Source of the DNA: a virus
Strand: one strand, 5' to 3'
DNA length: 20,273 nucleotides
Virus record (IMG/VR): IMGVR_UViG_3300042453_005986
Coordinates: 1 to 20,273 of that record
Shown here: piece by piece, positions 12,900-18,997 of the stretch
Position numbering within the stretch: the stretch's first letter is position 1
Layout: each line of letters opens with the position of its first letter
Translations under genes and position numbers: made by a program
Notes under the pieces: model-generated
Database searches by the model: none
Told to the model about the DNA's origin: nothing
The model's input: only the letters and a program-made list of their open reading frames with translations

Positions 12900-13172
12900 T
12901 CAACTATCGCGACATGTTTCCCAAGCCCGTTTGCTGCCGTAGCAGATCTGACCGCCTTCGACGATGTAGACCGTGTGGTCGTCGGCAACGTCTTGGGCGT
13001 CGTCGTCTTCATCCTCATCGTCGGACGCGTCGTTCATGTCGCGTCCGCTGGTCACGCCGCAGATGCGGTTCTCGAAGGGCCAGTTCTGCTGGGTCATCAG
13101 TCGCACTTCGGCGTCGCCTCCGAACTCTTCGCGGTAGTCGTTGAGGATTTCGATCAAGGTGTCGAGATTCAT
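12900..13172 (-). CDS. Small acidic phage-type protein with QNWPFE motif
   Basis: The 90-residue acidic protein resembles small phage proteins that read LIEILNDYREEFGGDAEVRLMTQ, NWPFENRICGV, then a loop and VYIVEGGQICYGSKRAW. No biochemical function is known to me. Residues 46-66 are a very acidic insert (Asp and Glu in long runs). Start ATG at 13172 has GGAG about nine bases upstream, and leader copy 3 lies 44 bases before it. Hairpin 12847-12873 follows. Confidence 0.72.
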   Translation of the reverse strand: MNLDTLIEILNDYREEFGGDAEVRLMTQQNWPFENRICGVTSGRDMNDASDDEDEDDDAQDVADDHTVYIVEGGQICYGSKRAWETCRDS

Positions 13173-13210
13173 GTTTGGTTCTCCGTTTGGGTGAATGAAA
13201 ATTTGTTATG

Positions 13211-13253
13211 CGATAACACACATGAGCCATGCGGTGCGGACAACCTCAAGCCG
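13211..13253 (-). repeat. 43-bp leader repeat, copy 3
   Basis: This copy begins CGGCTTGAGGTT, has the most diverged centre (GTCCG), keeps CACCGCATGGC, and ends ATGTGTGTTATCG. It is the leader for the gene starting at 13172. Confidence 0.78.
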
Positions 13254-13280
13254 TCCTTGCAATGTTTTCAGCAGGTTTTT

Positions 13281-13556
13281 TCAGCATTTTTTGGAAGGCA
13301 AACATTCATCGATCGCGTCGGGCAACATGCTGCCGGAAAGGACGTCGATTGCTTCCTCAAACATGCGGAGCTCTGCTTCGAGGGCTCGAGCGGAATCTCC
13401 GGTCGCTATTACGAATGCGCCGGCCAGGTTGTCAGCCAGTCGCCTCAACCTCGAGACCAATTCACGGTAGTCCTCGCAGAGATCCAGCGCTGTGGCGCGA
13501 GGCATTTGTTTGAAGGCGGCTCTGATAGCAGTGGGTCTGGCGTTGATTCGAGACAT
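13281..13556 (-). CDS. Small helical hypothetical protein
   Basis: The 91-residue protein is predicted helical throughout, with a basic N-terminus (MSRINARPTAIRAAFKQ) and heptad-like runs (LVSRLRRLADNLAGAF, then ARALEAELRMFEEAIDVL). I do not recognise the family. The ATG at 13556 follows AGGAG by about nine bases. Leader copy 4 lies 50 bases before the start. No hairpin is evident after its stop; only a T- and G-rich stretch separates it from leader copy 3. Confidence 0.62.
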   Translation of the reverse strand: MSRINARPTAIRAAFKQMPRATALDLCEDYRELVSRLRRLADNLAGAFVIATGDSARALEAELRMFEEAIDVLSGSMLPDAIDECLPSKKC

Positions 13557-13600
13557 CGGTCTGTTCTCCTATTGCGTGATGAAAGCGGTTGGTCGCTGGG

Positions 13601-13643
13601 CGATGACACACATGAGCCATGCGGTTCAACCGACAGCAAGCCG
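13601..13643 (-). repeat. 43-bp leader repeat, copy 4
   Basis: This copy starts CGGCTTGCTGT, has CGGT-TGA-ACCG in the centre, and ends with the common GCATGGCTCATGTGTGTCAT. It precedes the gene starting at 13556. Confidence 0.8.
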
Positions 13644-13737
13644 AGTCCGCTAGCTTTCTCCCATGTTCTTCCATGTTTCTTAGGAGGCCTTACGGGCCCC
13701 GACGTTGGCCCGTGTTGCGATACTCTGAATGTTGGGG

Positions 13738-13829
13738 GCTTGGTCGAAGGTTCCGACAGGAACGCGATTGAGGGCGAGTGTCGCGACCAAGCGGAAGAAC
13801 GCCGCGCTTCCGTTCGCAGCGTCCGTGGC
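13738..13829 (-). repeat. 3' stem-loop repeat, copy 1
   Basis: GCTTGGTCG (13738-13746) pairs with CGACCAAGC (13784-13792) around 37 bases. The conserved block GGAAGAACGCCGCG then TTCCGTTCG follows. The same arms, loop length and flank recur at 14858-14950. Both copies lie directly downstream of a leftward gene, here the gene ending at 13848. It is probably a dispersed repeat acting as a 3' transcript structure. Confidence 0.6.
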
Positions 13830-13847
13830 ATTCCGCTGGTCTGTGGT

Positions 13848-14105
13848 TTAGAGGATCTTTCCAAGGCGGCTGTTCTTCATCGCGTCCAGGGCTTGGACCG
13901 CGTTGAAGTGTTCGGTGAGAAGTGGGCCGGCGCTGGGTGTTTGTTGTGCGTCGGCGATCTCAAGGGTTTCCGCGAGGGTCATCAATCCCTCTATCGCCTT
14001 GTAGTAGGCTTCGCGGATCTCTTGGGCTTGGTGGGCATCCATCGCCTTGAAGATCTGGCGAAGGGTTGCGTCGGTCGCTGCGTGTGGGTTGTTTGCGTTG
14101 GTCAT
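13848..14105 (-). CDS. Small helical hypothetical protein
   Basis: The 85-residue protein is helical and polar (TLRQIFKAMDAHQAQEIREAYY, then LMTLAETLEIADAQQT and HFNAVQALDAMK). I do not know the family. ATG at 14105 has CGGAGA ten bases upstream. Leader copy 5 lies 47 bases before it, and the stem-loop repeat at 13738-13829 lies after its stop. The spacer to the preceding gene is exactly 279 bases, the same length as the next spacer upstream. Confidence 0.62.
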   Translation of the reverse strand: MTNANNPHAATDATLRQIFKAMDAHQAQEIREAYYKAIEGLMTLAETLEIADAQQTPSAGPLLTEHFNAVQALDAMKNSRLGKIL

Positions 14106-14146
14106 GTTTGTGTCTCCGTTTCGGAAAAAGGTTTGAATCGTTTACG

Positions 14147-14189
14147 CGATGACACACATGAGCAATGCGGTTTCGATAACCTCAAGCCG
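14147..14189 (-). repeat. 43-bp leader repeat, copy 5
   Basis: This copy has GGTT-ATCGA-AACC at the centre and GCATTGCTCATGTG in place of GCATGGCTCATGTG. The change destroys one potential upstream start codon but leaves the second (ATGTGTGTC). It precedes the gene starting at 14105. Confidence 0.8.
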
Positions 14190-14342
14190 AGCATGCGAGA
14201 ATTCGAGAAAGATTCTGCAGCTTTCTCTTCTGCGCATCGCCCGTCGCGGAAGTTCGCGAATTGGGAGGACGCATATGTTGGCCCTCTACTAACTATCTAT
14301 GCAAAAGAGGTTGAACGAGGTCCCAAAGAAACTCGCGAGCAC

Positions 14343-14371
14343 TTCGCCGGCAGCGTTTGGCCGCCGGCGAA
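14343..14371 (-). other. Perfect 9-bp GC-rich hairpin after the 14385 gene
   Basis: TTCGCCGGC (14343-14351) and GCCGGCGAA (14363-14371) pair around an 11-base loop, starting 13 bases past the stop at 14385. No T run follows on the leftward strand. The spacer 14106-14384 otherwise contains leader copy 5 and a weaker AGAAAG/CTTTCT hairpin. Confidence 0.55.
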
Positions 14372-14384
14372 TCCGCGTTGTTCG

Positions 14385-14678
14385 TTAGTCTTTCCTCAAG
14401 AAGAACTCGAGCATTTTTTGTTGCTCGAGGAGTTTTGCAAGTTCCGCTTTGGCCTCGCGTGCAGCGCGGAGGTCACCCTCTGCGAAATCAACCCAGGACA
14501 TGCTGCATGGTTGGTCGGCCAGCAATGCCTCGGTGTCTTTGACCGCCCCTTGAGCGCGACGAAGCATGCATTGAGCCGCCTCGTCCATGCGGCGCATAGC
14601 ATCGGGGATCATCCATTTGAGCCGTCGCAGTTGGTCCTGGATCGCTTGTTCGGCGCTCGTTTGATTCGTGTCGTTCAT
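14385..14678 (-). CDS. Small helical hypothetical protein, possible coiled coil
   Basis: The 97-residue protein has long charged helices (EQAIQDQLRRLKWMIPDAMR, then REAKAELAKLLEQQKMLEFF) with Leu heptads at the C-terminus, which suggests a coiled coil. I do not recognise a family. ATG at 14678 follows CGGAGA by about nine bases. Leader copy 6 lies 47 bases before the start, and the GC-rich hairpin at 14343-14371 lies after the stop. Confidence 0.64.
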   Translation of the reverse strand: MNDTNQTSAEQAIQDQLRRLKWMIPDAMRRMDEAAQCMLRRAQGAVKDTEALLADQPCSMSWVDFAEGDLRAAREAKAELAKLLEQQKMLEFFLRKD

Positions 14679-14719
14679 GTGTGTTTCTCCGTTTGGGAAA
14701 GGGAATGGAATCGTTTACG

Positions 14720-14762
14720 TAATGACACACATGAGCCATGCGGTTTGAGTAACCTCAAGCCG
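14720..14762 (-). repeat. 43-bp leader repeat, copy 6
   Basis: This copy starts CGGCTTGAGGTT, has the centre ACTCA, then AACCGCATGGC and ATGTGTGTCATTA. An A-rich stretch (GAAAAACATTCTGAAAACAT) lies directly upstream on the leftward strand, like an UP element. It precedes the gene starting at 14678. Confidence 0.8.
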
Positions 14763-14857
14763 AATCCCGCATGTTTTCAGAATGTTTTTCGCTGCTTTTT
14801 CGCTGGCCCCTCATCGCACAACGTTCGAGTGTATTGCGTCCATCTGGATCTTGGGTG

Positions 14858-14950
14858 CTTGGTCGCATGTAGTGTGAAGAACGCGACAGTGCGCAAGTGT
14901 TGCGACCAAGTGGAAGAACGCCGCGATTCCGTTCGTGGCGTTCTATGTGG
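14858..14950 (-). repeat. 3' stem-loop repeat, copy 2
   Basis: CTTGGTCGC (14858-14866) pairs with GCGACCAAG (14902-14910), followed by GGAAGAACGCCGCG and TTCCGTTCG as in copy 1. It begins a few bases beyond the stop of the amidoligase gene at 14958. Arms and flank are conserved while the loop interior differs, which suggests the structure matters. Confidence 0.6.
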
Positions 14951-14957
14951 TAGCGGT

Positions 14958-15815
14958 TTAGGCCGCGCGGTCGTATTTGCGGGCGAGCTCGAGGAGTTTG
15001 GTTTTGATCGTCTTCCATTCCGGTTTGGTTTCGCAGGCGACCTCTCCGTAGACCTTATCGCGAAGGGCACCCTTGTACCAACCTTTGGTCCATCCGAGTC
15101 GGTAGAACAATCGGTTGAGTTCGGTTTCGCCAAGGCCGGCACCCGGGCGATCCCAGCAACTCTTAGTTCCTTCCTTCTTGATGTAATCCCATTCGCTGCA
15201 TCGTTTGGTGTTGAGGGCGAGTTCAACCAAACCCAAAACCATCATCAGGTATCCGACCACCTTGGTCTTGTTGAGCGTTCCGCCGAAGGCTCGGAATTCG
15301 ATTCGGTTCTTGCCGCGGGTCAGGTGGGTCAGGTTCAGCAGGTGGTAGCGATCCGATTCGCATCGGCTCTTGGCGTTGTCTTTGTTGCCGTATTGTTTGA
15401 TTCGCTTGGCGTACATCATCTGTTCGCGTTTGCGGGTTCCGGTCGAAGCGTAGATCGCTCGTTCGTGGTTGCCGACCAAGGAGATCAATCTTGCCAAGGC
15501 GGCTGCGTCTCCGTTCCAGCTAACCGTTATGTGCAAACCGCAACTCGAATTTACTCGGCCCCCGCGAGCGTTGATTTGGTCGATCGCGTTCTCGATCTGG
15601 CGTACGCCTTCAGCCCCTTTGAGTATCGGGCTTACAAACTCGCATCCTTTGCGAGAGGTGTTCTCGGGTCGGATACTTCCGTCGCGTTCTGCTTTCCATC
15701 CGGTTGGCAGCCAAGGTACTTGGTATCCGCTGTGGTAAGGTCCGATCGGTGTGTTGTCGGTGCTTGGGAGGGTGGTTTCGAATTCAATTCCGAAGGCGAT
15801 TTCGTTTGCGTTCAT
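14958..15815 (-). CDS. Amidoligase (glutamine-synthetase-like COOH-NH2 ligase) family protein
   Basis: This 285-residue protein fits the amidoligase family (PF12224), whose members have a glutamine-synthetase-like fold and are predicted to join carboxyl and amino groups using ATP. Motifs in order are FGIEFE (residues 8-13), DGSI (45-48), GCEFVSP (57-63), CGLHI (92-96) and NRIEFRAFGG (170-179). The acidic and Arg residues would hold metal and nucleotide. The substrate is unknown; the family is linked to peptide tags, cell-wall or small-molecule conjugation. ATG at 15815 is preceded by AAAGGAACAG; the frame is open further upstream, but through the leader repeat. It is the first and largest gene of the leftward array. 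Confidence 0.83.
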   Translation of the reverse strand: MNANEIAFGIEFETTLPSTDNTPIGPYHSGYQVPWLPTGWKAERDGSIRPENTSRKGCEFVSPILKGAEGVRQIENAIDQINARGGRVNSSCGLHITVSWNGDAAALARLISLVGNHERAIYASTGTRKREQMMYAKRIKQYGNKDNAKSRCESDRYHLLNLTHLTRGKNRIEFRAFGGTLNKTKVVGYLMMVLGLVELALNTKRCSEWDYIKKEGTKSCWDRPGAGLGETELNRLFYRLGWTKGWYKGALRDKVYGEVACETKPEWKTIKTKLLELARKYDRAA

Positions 15816-15868
15816 CGTTCTGTTCCTTTGTGGTTCGAGGTGTGTTTTGCGTCGCGTTTTTTGCGTCG

Positions 15869-15911
15869 CGATGACACACATGAGCCATGCGTTTCGAGGA
15901 ACATCCAGCCG
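15869..15911 (-). repeat. 43-bp leader repeat, copy 7
   Basis: This copy is the most diverged at its start (CGGCTGGATG) and has GTT-CCTCG-AAAC at the centre, with GCATGGCTCATGTGTGTCAT retained. It lies 59 bases before the amidoligase start, with A-rich sequence upstream. Confidence 0.78.
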
Positions 15912-15953
15912 ATTCCTGCATGTTTTTCCAGTAATTTTGCATGTTTCCAGAGA

Positions 15954-16054
15954 GGCCACCGGTGCCCCAACATTACGCCACCGTCGCGTCCAAACATGCT
16001 CCGCATAACGAGGCGAACATGCGGCTAAAACGCGACCGTCCGAAAACGGTGGCC
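15954..16054. repeat. Three nested inverted repeats between divergent gene blocks
   Basis: Outer arms are GGCCACCG (15954-15961) and CGGTGGCC (16047-16054). Middle arms are GTCGCGT (15983-15989) and ACGCGAC (16030-16036). Inner arms are CCGCAT (16001-16006) and ATGCGG (16019-16024). All are perfect and share one centre region. They lie between leader copy 7 and the packaging genes. A packaging-recognition site or divergent control site is possible; neither is shown. Confidence 0.5.
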
Positions 16055-16089
16055 CCACGTTTCGAGATGCCAATCCATGGAGGAATGCG

Positions 16090-16296
16090 ATGAGTGAAGG
16101 AAACAACCAGGTTGATCCGACGAGGCTTTCGGTAGAGCAAGCGGCGAAACTACTTTCAGCCGCTTACCGAGAACGCATCGAGCCGGAGAAGATCCGACTA
16201 GACCTACAAAACGGTGCGCCGGTGAACGTTGATGGAACGATCAACCTCGTGCACTACAGCGCATGGCAAGCAAAGGAGATGGGACGTGGCGAGTGA
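16090..16296 (+). CDS. Small protein before terminase (possible small-terminase or accessory)
   Basis: The 68-residue protein has a helical N-terminal part (RLSVEQAAKLLSAAYRERI) that resembles a short helix-turn-helix, then EKIRLDLQNGAPVNVDGTIN and a C-terminal helix. The start of the terminase protein (LCRLLNSTPLGEVISERQLYRHR) has a similar plan, so both may bind DNA. Position directly before the large terminase suggests a packaging accessory or small-terminase role, but there is no clear family match. GGAGGA lies six bases before the ATG. The gene overlaps the terminase start by 11 bases. Confidence 0.65.
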   Translation: MSEGNNQVDPTRLSVEQAAKLLSAAYRERIEPEKIRLDLQNGAPVNVDGTINLVHYSAWQAKEMGRGE

Positions 16297-18553
16297 TCCA
16301 AGGAAACTAAAACCAAGCGAGCTATGTCGTCTACTCAATTCAACGCCACTGGGCGAGGTGATCAGCGAACGGCAACTCTATCGGCATCGTCAACGCGCCG
16401 GCGCACGCATCGGCGACAACAAGACTGTTGACTTGCTTCGCTATTGCGCATGGATGCATGTCGTACGACATACGCCTCGCACGACAAACGGTGTAGATCC
16501 ATACGATGCTATGAAGGAAAGAGCGCGTGCTCGTAACGCAGCGCTTGCACTTGCTGGTCGCGACATCGGTGAACTACCAGAGGTCGATAACGTAGATCGC
16601 AAGGATCGTGCATCGCGTGACTTCAGGTACTTTTGTGAGACATACTTTCCGCTCACGTTTCATCTCGCATGGTCGCCGGATCATATCAAGGTCATCAACA
16701 AGATCGAGCAAGCGGTTGTGCACGGAGGTTTGTTCGCACTCGCGATGGCTCGCGGTAGCGGCAAGAGCTCGATTGCGGAAGTCGCATGTATTTGGGCAGT
16801 GCTGTATGGGCATCGCAACTTTGTTTGTTTGATCGGCAGCGACGAAGGTCATGCATGTGATATGCTCGATTCGATCAAAATCGAACTTGATAGCAACGAG
16901 TTGCTCTTAGCAGACTTCCCCGAGGTCTGCTTCCCGATTCAAGCCCTCGATGGAATCTCGAATCGCGCAAATGGCCAGCTCTATAAAGGCAAACGCACGC
17001 AGATCGGATGGACCGCCAAAGAAGTCGTCCTACCAACGATCGAAGGGAGCAGCGCCAGCGGAGCGATTATCAAGGTCGCCGGCCTAACCGGCCGCATCCG
17101 AGGTATGAAGTTCAAACGTCCCGATGGCAGAACAGTACGACCAAGTCTTGTGGTACTCGATGACCCGCAAACGGATGAGAGTGCTCGTTCGCTCTCGCAA
17201 TGTGCGAATCGCGAAAGTATCCTCGCCGGCGCTGTCCTTGGCTTAGCTGGTCCTGGCAAGAAGATCTCTGGCATTATGCCCTGCACGGTTATTCGTCCAG
17301 GTGATATGGCGGACAATATCCTCGATAGGAATCGCCATCCAGAATGGAATGGCGAACGAACCAAGATGGTCTATGCGTTCCCAAAGAATGACTTGTTATG
17401 GGAACGTTACGCCGAGATCCGCGCCGAAGGGATGCGTGGCGGTGATGGCGGTGAAGCGGCGACCGAGTTTTATCGGCAGAACCAAGCCGCAATGGACGAA
17501 GGTGCGATTATCGCTTGGCAAGAGCGATTCAACTACGACGAACTTTCCGCGATCCAGCACGCGATGAATCTCAAACTGCAAGACGAGGCAGCGTTCTTCG
17601 CCGAGTACCAGAACCAACCATTGCCTGCAGAAACGGTGGTTGACGGGATGCTCAAGCCAGAAGAAGTGTCGACGAAGATCAACCGCATGGATCGTGGCTT
17701 GGTTTCGATTGGCGCGAATCATCTTACCGCCTTCATCGACGTCCAGCAGAAGCTGCTTTTCTATGTGGTCGCCGCATGGGAGGACGACTTCACGGGATAT
17801 GTGATTGACTACGGTTGTTACCCCGACCAGCAGCGTCCGTATTTCACACTACGCGAGGCACGGCAAACGCTGAGCTCCGAAGCGACGGGAACCGGACTCG
17901 AGGGATCGATCTATGCCGGCCTCGACTCACTAACTTCAAAACTACTCGATCGCGAATGGCAGCGAGACGACGGCGCTGCGATGCGTATCGGTCGCTGTTT
18001 GATCGACGCCAACTGGGGCCAATCAACGGATGTGGTCTATCAGTTCTGCCGGCAGTCCAAGCACGCCGCTGTGATCACTCCCAGCCACGGTCGGTTCGTC
18101 GGCGCTTCGAGCTTGCCGTTTAGCGAGTATCGTCGCCGGCCAGGTGATCGAGTAGGACTCAACTGGCGTATCCCGAACGTACATGGCAAACGAGCCATAC
18201 GACACGTGGTCTACGATACCAACTGGTGGAAGTCGTTTATCAACGCTCGGCTTCGTGTTTCGATGGGCGATCGCGGTTGCCTCTCGCTCTTTGGTACGAA
18301 CGCCGAAACGCATCGTATGTTCGCCGAGCATTTGACCTCAGAGTACTTCATCAAGACCGAGGCCCGCGGTCGGAACGTTGATGAATGGAAGCAGCGACCG
18401 GAGCAGCCGGACAACCACTGGTTCGACTGCCTTGTGGGTTCCGCAGTTGCGGCATCGATGCAAGGAGCAATTTTATTTGGAATTGATTCAACACGCGAAA
18501 TAGCCCCAAAACGCTTGAGTTTTAAGGACATCCAGCAGAACCGACGCAAATAG
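16286..18553 (+). CDS. Phage terminase large subunit
   Basis: The 755-residue protein is the ATP-driven DNA packaging motor with nuclease. The ATPase domain has Walker A MARGSGKSS (residues 154-162) and Walker B LVVLDDPQTDE (288-298). The C-terminal RNase-H-like nuclease domain shows FIDVQQ with Asp485, a strand VVAAWEDDFTGYVIDYG, and LIDANWGQS with Asp574. The N-terminal 70 residues contain a helix-turn-helix-like segment not common in the ATPase core. I chose GTG at 16286, with AAGGAG seven bases upstream, over the longer frame from 16229, which overlaps the previous gene heavily. Downstream come a small gene and the portal, the usual packaging order. Confidence 0.88.
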   Translation: MASDPRKLKPSELCRLLNSTPLGEVISERQLYRHRQRAGARIGDNKTVDLLRYCAWMHVVRHTPRTTNGVDPYDAMKERARARNAALALAGRDIGELPEVDNVDRKDRASRDFRYFCETYFPLTFHLAWSPDHIKVINKIEQAVVHGGLFALAMARGSGKSSIAEVACIWAVLYGHRNFVCLIGSDEGHACDMLDSIKIELDSNELLLADFPEVCFPIQALDGISNRANGQLYKGKRTQIGWTAKEVVLPTIEGSSASGAIIKVAGLTGRIRGMKFKRPDGRTVRPSLVVLDDPQTDESARSLSQCANRESILAGAVLGLAGPGKKISGIMPCTVIRPGDMADNILDRNRHPEWNGERTKMVYAFPKNDLLWERYAEIRAEGMRGGDGGEAATEFYRQNQAAMDEGAIIAWQERFNYDELSAIQHAMNLKLQDEAAFFAEYQNQPLPAETVVDGMLKPEEVSTKINRMDRGLVSIGANHLTAFIDVQQKLLFYVVAAWEDDFTGYVIDYGCYPDQQRPYFTLREARQTLSSEATGTGLEGSIYAGLDSLTSKLLDREWQRDDGAAMRIGRCLIDANWGQSTDVVYQFCRQSKHAAVITPSHGRFVGASSLPFSEYRRRPGDRVGLNWRIPNVHGKRAIRHVVYDTNWWKSFINARLRVSMGDRGCLSLFGTNAETHRMFAEHLTSEYFIKTEARGRNVDEWKQRPEQPDNHWFDCLVGSAVAASMQGAILFGIDSTREIAPKRLSFKDIQQNRRK

Positions 18554-18555
18554 TT

Positions 18556-18600
18556 TTGGGACGTCGTTCGGACAAATTGCATAGTTAGTACTGGAAGAGG
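18556..18600 (+). promoter_or_regulatory. Promoter-like element, copy 2
   Basis: It matches 1685-1729, with TTGGGACGTCGTT, CAAATTGCATAG, TAGT and CTGGA in common and the same 17-base gap between TTGGGA and GCATAG. It begins three bases after the terminase stop and precedes the gene starting at 18639. A small hairpin, TCGAGT/ACTCGA (18604-18624), lies between. Because this copy is non-coding, conservation with the coding copy 1 points to a DNA signal rather than a protein one. Confidence 0.6.
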
Positions 18601-18638
18601 CTATCGAGTTTCTTTTTCACTCGAAGAGGGTTTCCAGT

Positions 18639-18836
18639 ATGTCAGACAACTTGCAAGAGACGATTCGCGAGAGTGCGAAAGCACCTGCTAAGGCATCTGG
18701 AGATGCCGGTAGCGTCGAGCAGCACAAGCTCACTGAGCAGATCGCTGCTGACAAGTATCTGGCATCCAAGGCGGCCGCCTCTCAACCGAAGCGTGGCCTT
18801 CGATTTAACAAGCTCGTGCCACCGGGTGCGGACTAA
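18639..18836 (+). CDS. Small conserved-looking phage protein before portal
   Basis: The 65-residue protein is hydrophilic, with a helical N-terminal stretch (LQETIRESAKAPAKASGDAG), a middle KLTEQIAADKYLASKAA, and a basic end GLRFNKLVPPGAD. In many phages a small head-tail joining or connector gene (gpW-like) lies between terminase and portal, and this could be its equivalent, though no motif proves it. The ribosome-binding site is a weak GAGGG about nine bases before the ATG. Promoter-like copy 2 lies upstream. Confidence 0.68.
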   Translation: MSDNLQETIRESAKAPAKASGDAGSVEQHKLTEQIAADKYLASKAAASQPKRGLRFNKLVPPGAD

Positions 18837-18870
18837 TCGGTTCGCAACTGATCGAGCTTGTTTCTATAGG

Positions 18871-18997
18871 CAGGGGTGTCGGGTTTAACAGAAGGGATTG
18901 ATTCACGGATGTTTAAGTTGTTGTCAGGGATTCTAAGCAGGAACGGCGATCGTAAAGATCGGTCGCTCGTCCGTGGACGCTCGGCCCGACACCCCTG
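18871..18997 (+). repeat. Perfect 13-bp inverted repeat enclosing the portal start
   Basis: CAGGGGTGTCGGG (18871-18883) is repeated as CCCGACACCCCTG (18985-18997). The 101 bases between contain the portal ribosome-binding site and start codon. If it pairs in the transcript it would close a loop around the start, which might limit portal translation. Confidence 0.5.

Noticed and set aside
14106-14384. A gene in the 279-base spacer
   Set aside because: It holds leader copy 5 and hairpins. Short open frames there overlap the flanking gene or lack start sites.
12461-15911. CRISPR array made of the seven 43-bp repeats
   Set aside because: The spacing varies from 335 to 1149 bases and the gaps contain genes. 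No cas genes are present.
12461-15911. Sigma-54 promoters in the leader repeats (TGGCTCATGTGTGTCA)
   Set aside because: The block starts like TGGC, but the required GC at the -12 position and the usual TGCA sequence are not there in all copies.
9984-16028. A 2014-residue rightward protein with repeated THEPCG motifs
   Set aside because: The frame lies exactly opposite twelve leftward genes. Those have recognisable domains (HARE-HTH, amidoligase, DUF4314) and GGAG sites before each start. The rightward translation has no domain, and its THEPCG repeats are the leader repeat read backwards.
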